64,000 nucleotides of DNA from G965205725 sp965205725 (GTDB lineage: Bacteria; Pseudomonadota; Gammaproteobacteria; Pseudomonadales; Halieaceae). The notes beneath the pieces are model-generated. The model saw nothing but the letters and a program-made list of their open reading frames with translations, searched no databases and had not been told where the DNA came from. The stretch covers positions 1,054,001 through 1,118,000 of the forward strand of contig OZ242189.1 of assembly GCA_965205725.1 (NCBI GenBank), given 5' to 3'. Position 1 is the first letter of the stretch, and each line of letters starts with the position of its first letter. This document shows positions 1 to 9,013 of the stretch, in pieces. Both the position numbers and the translations under genes were made by a program.

Positions 1-1842
1 GATGCTCTCCGCTCCCGCGTTGGTGGTCATAATCAAAATCACATTGCGGAAATCGGCACGGCGGCCATTGTTATCCGTTAGAGAACCGTGATCCATCACC
101 TGCAATAGCAGATTGAATACTTCCGGATGTGCCTTCTCCACTTCATCGAGCAACACCACAGAATGCGGATTTTTGGTCACCGCCTCGGTCAATAAACCAC
201 CCTGGTCAAAACCCACATAGCCTGGTGGCGCACCAATCAATCTCGACACTGTATGGCGCTCCATGTACTCAGACATGTCGAATCGAACCAACTCAAGGCC
301 CATAATTTTTGCTAGCTGTCGGCTAACCTCGGTTTTACCCACACCCGTTGGACCGGCAAACAAAAAGGAGCCTATCGGTTTTTCTGAAGGCTTGAGCCCC
401 GCACGGGCGAGCTTGATAGCGGTGGCTAAACTGTCGATGGGCTTGTCCTGGCCAAACACAACCATTTTCAAATTAGTGTCCAGTTTGGCCAATGCTTCTT
501 TATCAGACGCGCTGACAGATTTAGGTGGTATACGAGCGATCTTTGCCACCACGCTTTCAATGTCGCCTACACCAATGACTTTTTTGCGCTTCGATGGTGT
601 TTGTAACTGTTGATAAGCCCCGGCCTCGTCAATCACGTCTATCGCTTTATCGGGCAAGAAACGGTCAGTGATATAGCGTTCCGCCAGGTCTGATGCAGCA
701 CGCAACGCTTTGTTGGTGTAACGCAGCTTGTGATGATCTTCAAAACGGCTCTTTAAGCCCTTCAAAATCAGATAAGTTTCATCGGCAGATGGTTCTAGAA
801 CATCGACTTTCTGGAAACGGCGACTTAAGGCCTTGTCCTTATCAAATATTCCGCGATACTCCTGAAAAGTCGTTGAGCCGATGCCACGCAATTTGCCTGA
901 TGCCAGCAGCGGCTTGAGCAGATTGGACGCATCCATGACTCCGCCAGAGGCAGCGCCCGCGCCAATAATAGTATGAATCTCGTCTATAAAAAGAATCGCG
1001 CCTTCACGTTCTTTAAGTTCCGCCAGTAAACCTTTCAACCGTTTCTCAAAATCACCACGGTACTTGGTGCCAGCCAATAGTGACCCTAAATCCAGAGAGT
1101 ACACAACGCTGTCTTTGAGGACATCTGGCACTTCACCGTCTACAATGAGTTTGGCTAATCCTTCAGCAATAGCGGTTTTTCCAACACCTGACTCACCCAC
1201 TAACAATGGATTGTTTTTCCGGCGGCGCGACAATATTTGCGAGACGCGCTCTACTTCTGCGAGCCGACCTATTAAGGGGTCAATTTTTCCCTCGGCGGCT
1301 TCTTCATTTAGGTTGGTCGCAAACTTGTCCAGCATACCGCCTTCGCTGTCACCCGGCTCTGATTCTTCGCCGGCCAACTGCTCAGAGTCTGCCTCGGCGT
1401 CATCGCCTACTTTGGAAATGCCGTGGGTGATATATTTGACAATATCCAGCCTGGCCACGCGCTGCATTTTCAAAAAGTAAACGGCCTGGCTTTCCTGCTC
1501 GCTGAAAATTGCAACCAGGACATTGGCACCGGTAACCTCATCCCTGCTGGATGACTGGACATGGAAAACAGCACGCTGCAATACGCGCTGAAAACCGAGT
1601 GTCGGCTGTGTGTCTCGGGCTTCTTCACCTTCGGGAATTAGCGGTGTGGTCGCGTCGACAAATTCGGTCAGGTCGCCGCGCAAGCTGCCAACATCGGCGC
1701 CGCAGGCGTTTAGAACTTTTATGGCGTCATTATTATCCAGTAGCGCAAGCAGTAAGTGTTCCACCGTCATAAATTCATGGCGTTTTGAGCGGGCATTGTT
1801 AAACGCTTCGTTCAGAGTTAATTCCAGGTCTTTACTGAGCAT
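1..1842 (-). CDS. clpA: ATP-dependent Clp protease ATPase subunit ClpA (3' end outside window)
   Basis: Hexameric AAA+ unfoldase that feeds substrates, including N-degron proteins delivered by ClpS, to the ClpP peptidase in the cytoplasm. The frame stays open from an ATG at 1842 to the window edge, so about 614 of the usual ~750 residues are visible. It begins MLSKDLELTLNEAF, the double Clp N-domain. The first AAA domain has Walker A GESGVGKT (near 1190) and Walker B ILFIDEIH. The second AAA domain has Walker A GPTGVGKT (near 340). The last visible residues, IMTTNAGAE, follow the second Walker B. It lies 14 bp downstream of clpS on the same strand, the usual gammaproteobacterial order. The C-terminus with the ClpP-binding loop is not visible. 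Confidence 0.97.
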   Translation of the reverse strand, partial: MLSKDLELTLNEAFNNARSKRHEFMTVEHLLLALLDNNDAIKVLNACGADVGSLRGDLTEFVDATTPLIPEGEEARDTQPTLGFQRVLQRAVFHVQSSSRDEVTGANVLVAIFSEQESQAVYFLKMQRVARLDIVKYITHGISKVGDDAEADSEQLAGEESEPGDSEGGMLDKFATNLNEEAAEGKIDPLIGRLAEVERVSQILSRRRKNNPLLVGESGVGKTAIAEGLAKLIVDGEVPDVLKDSVVYSLDLGSLLAGTKYRGDFEKRLKGLLAELKEREGAILFIDEIHTIIGAGAASGGVMDASNLLKPLLASGKLRGIGSTTFQEYRGIFDKDKALSRRFQKVDVLEPSADETYLILKGLKSRFEDHHKLRYTNKALRAASDLAERYITDRFLPDKAIDVIDEAGAYQQLQTPSKRKKVIGVGDIESVVAKIARIPPKSVSASDKEALAKLDTNLKMVVFGQDKPIDSLATAIKLARAGLKPSEKPIGSFLFAGPTGVGKTEVSRQLAKIMGLELVRFDMSEYMERHTVSRLIGAPPGYVGFDQGGLLTEAVTKNPHSVVLLDEVEKAHPEVFNLLLQVMDHGSLTDNNGRRADFRNVILIMTTNAGAESI

Positions 1843-1856
1843 GTACCGCCTCCGGC

Positions 1857-2204
1857 TTATTCCCCTGACGCTTCAATTTCGCAGAGAAGTGGATGCTGAT
1901 TTTCACGGGCGTATTGGTTTACTTCCGCTGCCTTGGTCTCTGCAATATCGCGAGCATAGATGCCGCACACGCCGCGTCCTTGAGCATGTACAGTCAACAT
2001 AACATGGGTGGCCTGTTCGCGGGTCATTTTAAAAAATAACTCGAGAACCTCTACTACAAACCCCATAGGGGTATAGTCGTCATTTATCAGGACCACCTTA
2101 AACAACTGTGGCCTTTTTAGCTTAGGCTCCGCTTCCTGAACCGCAGTATCCCCGTCTTCCCAGGGATCACCCTCGTCTTCGTTTGACATGACATAAGTGT
2201 TCAT
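1857..2204 (-). CDS. clpS: ClpS adaptor for ClpAP
   Basis: Small cytoplasmic adaptor that recognises N-end-rule substrates and hands them to ClpA. The body contains the conserved KVVLINDDYTPMGFVV strand-helix element and the HAQGRGVCGIY segment typical of ClpS, ending in EIEASGE. I place the start at ATG 2204 (MNTYVMSNEDEG, 115 residues). A TATAAT hexamer at 2230-2235 lies inside any longer reading frame and would put the RNA start near 2222. The ATG at 2189 (MSNEDEG) is an alternative. It precedes clpA by 14 bp and is probably cotranscribed with it. The usual divergent neighbour cspD is not present. Confidence 0.93.
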   Translation of the reverse strand: MNTYVMSNEDEGDPWEDGDTAVQEAEPKLKRPQLFKVVLINDDYTPMGFVVEVLELFFKMTREQATHVMLTVHAQGRGVCGIYARDIAETKAAEVNQYARENQHPLLCEIEASGE

Positions 2205-2229
2205 TTCTTTCAGGTATCGCATGCCTTCC

Positions 2230-2262
2230 ATTATACGCAAAAACTCCAAGAGTCTGTCGGAT
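2230..2262 (-). promoter_or_regulatory. Candidate sigma-70 promoter of clpS-clpA
   Basis: On the minus strand a perfect TATAAT -10 hexamer sits at 2235-2230, about 25 nt before the chosen clpS start. A weak -35 candidate (CCGACA-like) lies roughly 18-19 nt further upstream. This is seen in sequence only; the -35 match is poor. Confidence 0.45.
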
Positions 2263-2357
2263 TGCTGTGTTTAGAATTTCCGACACAAAAAAGCCAACCG
2301 GTGCAGGGTACCCGAGACATCCCCGCCGCGAATAGCACTTCGTCCTGAAACCCAGGT

Positions 2358-2636
2358 GTGGCAAGGCTTTCAGGGGCGCCTTACTTTCTTGTATTCCCGG
2401 AATCACCGGTCAGCGGACTGAAAATCCCCGCCATATATCAATCCGCCGGTTTAGCTTCAATATTATTTGAGGCGAAGGCATTCAAGAATGGGAACCTTCA
2501 TATTAAGTTTAACCAGGCTTTTATGTGCCGATTGAATGTTGAATTTGGAAGGCTTAAAGGCTGGCTGAAATCTCCGAGGGAAGCAGTAGAAGAGACCGAG
2601 GTGTCCGCTGATCTTGCCAGCTTCGGTATGGTTTGA
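2358..2636 (+). pseudogene. Possible remnant of a phage/plasmid-type protein (DUF4942-like C-terminus)
   Basis: The last ~60 codons (FKNGNLHIKFNQ, then RLNVEFGRLKGWLKSPREA) resemble from memory the C-terminal end of DUF4942-type proteins carried by plasmids and prophages. The upstream part of the frame shows nothing recognisable and there is no good ribosome-binding site, so I read it as a decayed 3' fragment. Apart from this and the palindrome at 2726-2775, the 2.26-2.94 kb interval holds nothing I can identify. Confidence 0.25.
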
Positions 2637-2725
2637 TGCGCAGGCTTTTGCTCTGCATCGGGTCGTCTCCTGTGTGGATTTAATCACTCACAAGCGACCA
2701 GGTTCTTAGAAATCCGGGGATCACG

Positions 2726-2775
2726 ACCTGTGGATTGGGTGGATAAGTCTACGACTTACCCGCCACTCCACAGGT
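2726..2775. repeat. 50-bp imperfect palindrome (long hairpin)
   Basis: The outer arms ACCTGTGGA (2726-2734) and TCCACAGGT (2767-2775) are perfectly complementary. Inside them GATAAGTC and GACTTACC continue the stem with one bulge and a few mismatches, around a 3-nt loop TAC. In total about 20 base pairs can form. It lies in a non-coding stretch between clpS and the dienelactone hydrolase gene. There is no T-run on either side, so it is not an obvious terminator; it may be a mobile-element end or a folded RNA. Confidence 0.5.
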
Positions 2776-2943
2776 GCAATAACAATCGTCCAAAAGTCTC
2801 ATATCTATCTGAACCTGGAAACCGCTAGCCTGGCGCAAGCGCTTGAAATCTTGCGGACAATTTCGTCTCGGTTTCGTTGTCATTGTTCACCTGGTTATGG
2901 CATTTTACAGCCTTGACGATGTGTCCGGTTTTATTAGAACACT

Positions 2944-3684
2944 TCAGTTAAGTCCGACAGACTCCTGGACAAATAGCTCCTTTAGAAACAGCCCCAAAGA
3001 TTGCCAGGATCGACGATCCGCATTGGCGTCATAGGCGGTTCCACCAGATAAATCATTGGCCTCGGGGTTGGTAAAAGAATGTACGGTGTTGCCGTGGGCG
3101 TGCAGTTGCCAGTCGGCGTTAGCTCGCTTCATCTCCTCGGCAAAACTGAGCACATTTTCCGGCGTGGCCATTGGGTCATCCCAGCCGTGTTCAAGCATGA
3201 TCTTGGCAGAGATATCCCGACTCCCAGTGGCCCTGGGCGCGCTGAGAATACCGTGAAAACTGGCGACACCTTTCACCGGTAAACCTGTCCGTGCCATATC
3301 CAGCACGCAGAGCCCGCCAAAACAGAAACCGATAGCGGCTAGCTGATCGCTATCGACTTCCGGAACATTCTGTACGGCTGCAAGCACAGACTTCAGACGG
3401 CTGTGTAATAGCGGGCGATTTTCAGTAAATTGACTCATCATTTCAAAAGCCCGCTCGTTACTCTCCGCTTTCACACCTTTGCCATACAAATCGAGAGCGA
3501 AACCCACATAACCCATCTCGGCCAACAGGCGTGCCTTATTACATTCGAATTCCTCGCGCCCCCTGAAAGCGTGAGATACCAGCACTCCGGGGCGCGGCCC
3601 GGCGGCACTATCATCCCAGGCCAGAAATGCTTCCAGCACAACTTCCTCATGGGTATATTCAATCAGTCGGGTTTGAATAGTCAT
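2944..3684 (-). CDS. Dienelactone hydrolase family protein
   Basis: A 246-residue alpha/beta hydrolase. The nucleophile elbow GFCFGG places the catalytic cysteine at residue 121, the family hallmark (Cys-Asp-His triad instead of Ser). The acid is in GWDDP (Asp169/170) and the histidine in HSFT (His202). There is no signal peptide, so it should be cytoplasmic. Dienelactone hydrolases open lactones formed during (chloro)catechol degradation, but many family members have unknown substrates and nothing nearby fixes the substrate here. It is transcribed divergently from the LLM oxidoreductase at 3777, leaving a 92-bp shared promoter region. Confidence 0.88.
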   Translation of the reverse strand: MTIQTRLIEYTHEEVVLEAFLAWDDSAAGPRPGVLVSHAFRGREEFECNKARLLAEMGYVGFALDLYGKGVKAESNERAFEMMSQFTENRPLLHSRLKSVLAAVQNVPEVDSDQLAAIGFCFGGLCVLDMARTGLPVKGVASFHGILSAPRATGSRDISAKIMLEHGWDDPMATPENVLSFAEEMKRANADWQLHAHGNTVHSFTNPEANDLSGGTAYDANADRRSWQSLGLFLKELFVQESVGLN

Positions 3685-3776
3685 CTTGCTGCTCCATTAT
3701 AAGGGATTTACGGCAGCACCTATCTTCCGTATCTTGCAGACCACTTGCAATAGACCGACAGCAACGGGGTTAAGTA

Positions 3777-4640
3777 ATGCATCTGGCTTTCAGTTCCATG
3801 AACACGCTCAATGACCCTCCCCCGGCCGAGCTGGCCAAAGCCCTTGAGGAGCGAGGCTATGAATCACTCTGGTACGGTGAACACAGCCATATCCCCTGTT
3901 CCCGCAAAACGCCCTACCCTCCGGGCGGCGACATGCCGGACCCCTACAAGCTAATGATGGACCCCTATGTGTCATTGATGGCGGCTGCGGCTGCGACAAC
4001 TCAGCTCAGGCTCGGCACCGGCATTGCGCTGCTTATGGAACGGGATATATTTTCCCAGGCAAAAACCATCACAACGCTGGACCACTTATCTGGCGGCAGG
4101 GTGATGATAGGAACCGGAGTTGGCTGGAATGAAGAAGAGTTCAGCAACGTCAACCTACACCCCTTCAAGAAGCGCTACGGCATATTGCGTGAGACTGTTG
4201 AGGCCACCCGCGCACTGTGGCGGGAGAAGCAAGCTGAGTACCACGGCAACTACATCGACTTTGACCCGGTTTGGGCGGAACCCAAGCCCTTGCAAAAAGG
4301 TGGCCCGTCCATATTCCTCGGCGCCATGGGTCCGCTGGGTGTTAAACACGCGGCAGCCTGGGCGGATGGCTGGTACCCGGTGGACGTTGCCATGGGAGAT
4401 GTTCAGCAAGCTGTGAACAACTTCAAACACCTTGTAAAAGCGGCAGACCGCGAACCCGGCGATGTTCAAATCAACATCCAGATCATGGATACTGCTGACC
4501 TGGACAAACTCAAAGCCTATCGTGATATGGGTATTGAGCGTGCAACTGTCGGTGTGGCTATGGACAGGTGGGACAAACCGGACCAGGTAATGCCCATGAT
4601 TGACCGCTTTGCTGAAATTATTCCCGCCATAGCGGACTGA
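3777..4640 (+). CDS. LLM-class (luciferase-like) F420/FMN-dependent oxidoreductase
   Basis: 287 residues with the bacterial luciferase-like TIM-barrel pattern: MHLAFSSMNT at strand 1, GYESLWYGEHSH, LRLGTGIALL, TLDHLSGGRVMIGTGVGWNE, and EPKPLQKGGPSIFLGAM. The GRVMIGTGVGW segment is typical of F420-type subfamilies common in actinobacteria and marine gammaproteobacteria. The reaction is presumably a flavin- or F420-linked oxidation; the substrate is unknown. It is divergent from a dienelactone hydrolase and convergent with putA. A second LLM protein is encoded at 43.5 kb. Confidence 0.85.
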   Translation: MHLAFSSMNTLNDPPPAELAKALEERGYESLWYGEHSHIPCSRKTPYPPGGDMPDPYKLMMDPYVSLMAAAAATTQLRLGTGIALLMERDIFSQAKTITTLDHLSGGRVMIGTGVGWNEEEFSNVNLHPFKKRYGILRETVEATRALWREKQAEYHGNYIDFDPVWAEPKPLQKGGPSIFLGAMGPLGVKHAAAWADGWYPVDVAMGDVQQAVNNFKHLVKAADREPGDVQINIQIMDTADLDKLKAYRDMGIERATVGVAMDRWDKPDQVMPMIDRFAEIIPAIAD

Positions 4641-4841
4641 CAACAACACGAGTGCCCGCTAATTTGGCTGCCACCTGGAGCAATGAAATATCAACCAGGT
4701 TATTGATGATTGAGCTTTGGCAGGCACGATAAACCCCATTGACATAAAGACCTGCTGAAAACTTGAGGCCAAAGTTCTGTGAGCGGGTGAACACAGCGCG
4801 AATGCCGAACGCGGTCTGAGTAGTGGGCAAAAAACACGGTG

Positions 4842-7800
4842 TCAGTTAGAACTTTCTTGAAGGTTAAGTAATCGTGCATTGCCGCCAGTGGCAACCACAT
4901 TGTTGGTGTTGGTTTTTTCAACAGCGTATGGCAGTAAAGAGAACGGGCCCTCCAGATGAGTGATTAAAGGAATAATAGCTCCTGGCCGCCTGGCAAGTTG
5001 AACCACCAAATTTTCGGGGTTTTGCGTAGCGACACCAGACAGGTTGTCATGGTCGAGCAATGCAGCCAAGTCATCAGGGCTAACGGTATTCACCAGCCCT
5101 TTGGGTAGCCGTTTATTCAACCAGCTCGCCAGGTTTGTGCCGCTATCCAACTGTTCAGCGGATGCGCCGATAATCACTGCATTACCAGCAGCCAGTGCGG
5201 CGATAACTTGCTGGATAGCTGCATCGTATTCGCCATTGGTCAAATTAACCAAAAATACTCCACGGCCATGTAACGACAGGGTGTTGGTTTCTCCTGTTGG
5301 CCCTGGTAGTTCAATGGTGTTGCTAAATTGGATAGATGCATCCGTAAGCAATGTATGACATTTTTCAATGGTTTCACTAGTTGCCTTGCAGTCAGCTTTA
5401 TTGTCTAACGCTTTAACAAGCAGGTCTGCCCGTCGTTTTCCACCCAGCAGGTTCCAGTGCCACTGTGATTGTTTCGCGCGGTTTATTGCCGCCTCGGTTT
5501 CTGGTTTTGCCAGGGGGGCGTTTTCATTGTCCAGGCCACCGTCATTGATAGCAGCGCCTTTCCAGAGATTGGAAAAACGCAATAAATAATGAGGCCCGCC
5601 AGCTTTAAAGCCTGTCCCTGACAACCCCTGCCCGCCAAAGGGGTTCACACCGACTACAGCACCGACAATATTGCGATTAATGTAAGCGTTTCCGACCCTG
5701 GTTTTGGCAACCACTTCTCTGGCAAAACCTTCAATTCGGCTGTGAATGCCAAGCGTCAGGCCGTAGCCAGTGGCATTAATCTCTTCTAACACTGTATCCA
5801 GGTCGCGGGCCTGGTAACGAACAATATGTAGAATTGGGCCAAATACTTCCCTGTCTAGCTGGGAGATGCTGTTTAGCTCGTAGATATGGGGTGCGATATA
5901 GTGGCCTTGCGGGCAAATATCGGGTAGCTCCGCTTTGCCGATAAAGGTGGCTTCCCGGTTCATACGCTCAATATGAGCTAATAGCGACTGCCTGGCCCTG
6001 TCGTCGATAACCGGACCCAGGTCTGTAGACAGTTTCCAGGGTTGGCCTATCTTTAGCGCTTGCAGCGCCCCTTTCAGCATACGAATAGTTCGGTCGGCAA
6101 CTTCCTCTTGAATAAACAGTACCCGCAACGCGGAGCAGCGTTGTCCCGCGCTCTGGAACGCTGAGTTTATAACATCGTCAACCACCTGTTCAGGCAAGGC
6201 AGTGGAATCTACCAGCATAGTGTTTTGGCCGCCGGTTTCTGCAATAAATGGCGGCATAGACCCGCCGCGTTTGGCAAGATTCATTTGAATGAGTTGCGCC
6301 GTTTTCGTGGACCCGGTAAAGGCTACGCCAGCAACCCGCTGATCTGTTATTAGTTGAGTTCCAATAGTCGACCCTGAGCCAGGCAAAAGATGGAGGACTG
6401 CACCGGGTACACCAGCGCCATGAAGAATTTTTACGGCTCTGGCGGCAATTAAAGGCGTCTGTTCGGCGGGTTTGGCAATAACTGAATTGCCCGCAGCCAA
6501 AGCTGCAACCACCTGGCCAACAAAAATAGCCAGAGGGAAGTTCCAGGGGCTAATACACACAAATACACCGCGACCTTCGTGTAATTTTCTGGCATCTGGA
6601 TATGTCACTGCCAGCGCGCGAATTTGCGTTGCATAGTAACGACAAAAGTCTACCGCCTCTCGAACTTCGGAGATTCCGTCTGCCAGCGTTCTACCTGCCT
6701 CAAGGCTAACCAGGCCAGTGAGTAACTCGGTGTTTTCCTCCATTAGGTCGGCGGCTTTTTCAAGAATTTTGGAGCGACTTTCCGAACCAATGGCTTGCCA
6801 TTCTGGCTGGGCTTGTTCAGCGAGATCAACGGCCCTCGCTGTATCTTCTGGCGTGGCATTAGTGAAGCTGCCGACTTTGATGCCGGTGTCAGCCGGGGAG
6901 AGTAAAGATTTGCTCTCACCGTTAAGCATACTGCCGCCAATAATAGGGCCAGCCAGCCACTTTATTTTGCGAGCGTCTCGAACGCCCTGATCTACGGTTG
7001 CCACCGCAGTTGGGTCATCCAAATCGACACCTCTGGAGTTGTCGCGCGGACCACCGGCCACACGGTAAATATCCCTTGGCAGAGGGATATGCGAGTGGCG
7101 ATAGCCAGGTAGCGCGTTAACTTCATCTTCAACATTGCGAACGATACTATCGACCGGAACACTGTTATCAAGGAATTGATTGACAAAGGAGCTGTTAGCG
7201 CCATTCTCTAACAAACGCCTGACTAAATAAGGTAGTAGATCACTGTGATTGCCTACCGGCGCATAAACTCGCAGTGGCAACGGTTGACTCAATTCGCTGG
7301 CCATTTGTTCGTGTAGCAGCTCACCCATACCGTGCAGGCGCTGAAACTCCATACGCTGAGACAATGGTTCACCCCGGTCACCAGCGAGTTCCATGATCAT
7401 AGCCACTGTGTAGGCATTGTGCGTGGCGAATTGAGGGTATATATGTTGTTCGTGAGCCAGCAGCCGACTGGCGCAAACCTGGTAACTTAAATCTGAATGG
7501 GCTTTGCGGGTAAACACCGGATAATCGGGCAAGCCCTGCTCTTGGGAATGTTTAATTTCAGCGTCCCAGTATGCGCCTTTAACCAAGCGGATCATTAAAC
7601 GGTGGTCAGTCGTCTCCGCTAGCGCAACCAGCCAATCAACGACAGCCACGGCCCGTTTTTGATAGGCCTGTATAACACATCCTAAACCTTCCCAGCCGCA
7701 TAATTCCGGGTCTTCTGCCAATGCCTGCAAGATATCCAGAGAGAGGTCTAGCCGAGCTGCTTCTTCCGCATCAATGGTAAAGCCGATAGCGTATTTTTTC

Positions 7801-8630
7801 GCTTCCAGCGCCAACTCGCGCAAACGTGGCAACATGTCTGACAATACTTGCTGCTGTTGGTTAAATTGATAGCGAGGATGCAGTGCGGATAGCTTTACGG
7901 AAATACCATCAGCCGCATAAATATTGTTCTGCTTATTGCGGGCGCCAATTTCACGGATGGCATCCATATAGGCATTAAAATAGGTTTCGGCATCTTCATA
8001 GGTGCGCGCACCCTCGCCTAACATATCAAATGAAAAGCGTGTTTTTTCTACATTCTCTTTTAAACCTCGTTTAATAGCTTTGCCAATAGTCTGGCCCAGT
8101 ACATATTGCCGGCCCATCAGTTTCATGGATTGTAGAACCCCAAAGCGCACGACTGGTTCGCCCAGACGCCCGACCAACTGCCGTAGCCAGCCAGAAGGGT
8201 TATCGGTAATGCTGTTGTCAATACGAACAATTTTACCTGTTAGCATTAACCCCCAGGTGGCAGCATTAACAAACAGTTTTTCAGATTGTCCATTGTGGCT
8301 GCCCCAGTTTCCGCTGTGGATTTTTTCTGCAATCAGGCGGTCGGCTGTGCGGCCATCGGGAACCCTTAGTAAGGCTTCGGCAAGACACATCAATGCCACT
8401 CCTTCCTGGCTGGAAAGGCTGTACTCCAGTAAAAAAGCAGCCAGCAGCCCCTGCTTTTCCGGAGCTGCCCGACACCGCTCAACCCAACGCTTGGCCTCAG
8501 CTTCAACATGTTGGCGGGCAGCCTTATCAAGCGGAGTACTTTGCAACAGGTTTCTTACGCAGACTTCTTCGTCTGTATGGTTGTGCTGGCGAATAACCTC
8601 GCGTAATGAAAGAAGGGGTTCAGATGACAT
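4842..8630 (-). CDS. putA: Bifunctional proline dehydrogenase / glutamate-semialdehyde dehydrogenase PutA
   Basis: Oxidises proline to glutamate in two steps. From the ATG at 8630 it is 1262 residues. The FAD-dependent PRODH barrel (about 120-480) shows RLVKGAYWDAEIK and FATHNAYT. The ALDH domain (about 560-1040) carries catalytic Glu798 (AETGGQNT) and Cys832 (SAGQRCSA). A degenerate ALDH-like C-terminal domain follows (GRGVFLVNLTNGEYD onward). There is no N-terminal ribbon-helix-helix domain, so unlike E. coli PutA it should not be an autorepressor. The start needs care: a MITE is inserted between the old ribosome-binding site and the ATG. The element's own AAGG, 7 nt upstream, is now the best Shine-Dalgarno. 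A frame-compatible ATG at 8666 inside the element would add 12 residues. Confidence 0.95.
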   Translation of the reverse strand: MSSEPLLSLREVIRQHNHTDEEVCVRNLLQSTPLDKAARQHVEAEAKRWVERCRAAPEKQGLLAAFLLEYSLSSQEGVALMCLAEALLRVPDGRTADRLIAEKIHSGNWGSHNGQSEKLFVNAATWGLMLTGKIVRIDNSITDNPSGWLRQLVGRLGEPVVRFGVLQSMKLMGRQYVLGQTIGKAIKRGLKENVEKTRFSFDMLGEGARTYEDAETYFNAYMDAIREIGARNKQNNIYAADGISVKLSALHPRYQFNQQQQVLSDMLPRLRELALEAKKYAIGFTIDAEEAARLDLSLDILQALAEDPELCGWEGLGCVIQAYQKRAVAVVDWLVALAETTDHRLMIRLVKGAYWDAEIKHSQEQGLPDYPVFTRKAHSDLSYQVCASRLLAHEQHIYPQFATHNAYTVAMIMELAGDRGEPLSQRMEFQRLHGMGELLHEQMASELSQPLPLRVYAPVGNHSDLLPYLVRRLLENGANSSFVNQFLDNSVPVDSIVRNVEDEVNALPGYRHSHIPLPRDIYRVAGGPRDNSRGVDLDDPTAVATVDQGVRDARKIKWLAGPIIGGSMLNGESKSLLSPADTGIKVGSFTNATPEDTARAVDLAEQAQPEWQAIGSESRSKILEKAADLMEENTELLTGLVSLEAGRTLADGISEVREAVDFCRYYATQIRALAVTYPDARKLHEGRGVFVCISPWNFPLAIFVGQVVAALAAGNSVIAKPAEQTPLIAARAVKILHGAGVPGAVLHLLPGSGSTIGTQLITDQRVAGVAFTGSTKTAQLIQMNLAKRGGSMPPFIAETGGQNTMLVDSTALPEQVVDDVINSAFQSAGQRCSALRVLFIQEEVADRTIRMLKGALQALKIGQPWKLSTDLGPVIDDRARQSLLAHIERMNREATFIGKAELPDICPQGHYIAPHIYELNSISQLDREVFGPILHIVRYQARDLDTVLEEINATGYGLTLGIHSRIEGFAREVVAKTRVGNAYINRNIVGAVVGVNPFGGQGLSGTGFKAGGPHYLLRFSNLWKGAAINDGGLDNENAPLAKPETEAAINRAKQSQWHWNLLGGKRRADLLVKALDNKADCKATSETIEKCHTLLTDASIQFSNTIELPGPTGETNTLSLHGRGVFLVNLTNGEYDAAIQQVIAALAAGNAVIIGASAEQLDSGTNLASWLNKRLPKGLVNTVSPDDLAALLDHDNLSGVATQNPENLVVQLARRPGAIIPLITHLEGPFSLLPYAVEKTNTNNVVATGGNARLLNLQESSN

Positions 8631-8633
8631 AAT

Positions 8634-8796
8634 GAGACCTTGGCACGAAAGCCATTTCACCGGCATGCTGTCGTCGCCTAAAAGCGCCTACGGTTGGTAA
8701 AATCGGACTCAATCGGTTATTGATACCCATAAACTCCCTCATTGCGTGCGTTTTTGTCTGGCCTGAAAGCGACATCATCTTCTGTGCAAAGGTCTC
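8634..8796 (-). mobile_element. MITE-like element, copy 1 (163 bp, 24-bp internal insertion), at the putA start
   Basis: The element is flanked by the 5-bp target duplication ATAAT (8629-8633 and 8797-8801), and its ends are GAGACC / GGTCTC with near-matches to the 14-bp terminal repeat GAGACCTTTGCACG. On the minus strand it aligns with the 139-bp copies at 28.2, 30.2 and 47.1 kb, but has 24 extra bp (8 codons in the open frame that crosses the element) and about a dozen substitutions, so it is an older or divergent copy. Removing it and one duplication restores a GGAG Shine-Dalgarno 7 nt before the putA ATG. Confidence 0.9.
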
Positions 8797-9013
8797 ATAA
8801 TATATCTCCAATACCGTAGGCGACGTTATCCCTATTCGGGCACTACAATCCATAGTGGCACTGGCAAAACATTCGCACGAACAACCCGATTGAGTCCACC
8901 TTCGGTACCATTTGGCATCGGGCCAGGGGCTGTCTTTCCAGAAACGGCCTGCTTCACAGGGTGTTTACCAAGCCGGGCCTGTGCGCTGAAAATAACTGGC
9001 GACACCTGCACGC

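Noticed and set aside
263..2002. Several plus-strand open frames of 73-138 codons opposite clpA and clpS
   Set aside because: They are antisense shadows of strongly conserved minus-strand coding sequence and carry no motifs or ribosome-binding sites.
4618..4830. 70-codon minus-strand frame downstream of putA
   Set aside because: It overlaps the end of the LLM gene, lacks a ribosome-binding site, and no family is recognised; the gap is likely just the putA 3' untranslated region.
8630..8666. putA start at the upstream ATG inside the MITE
   Set aside because: It would add 12 residues encoded by the element; the ATG at 8630 is the pre-insertion start and has AAGG at ideal spacing. It remains possible and is noted in the putA entry.
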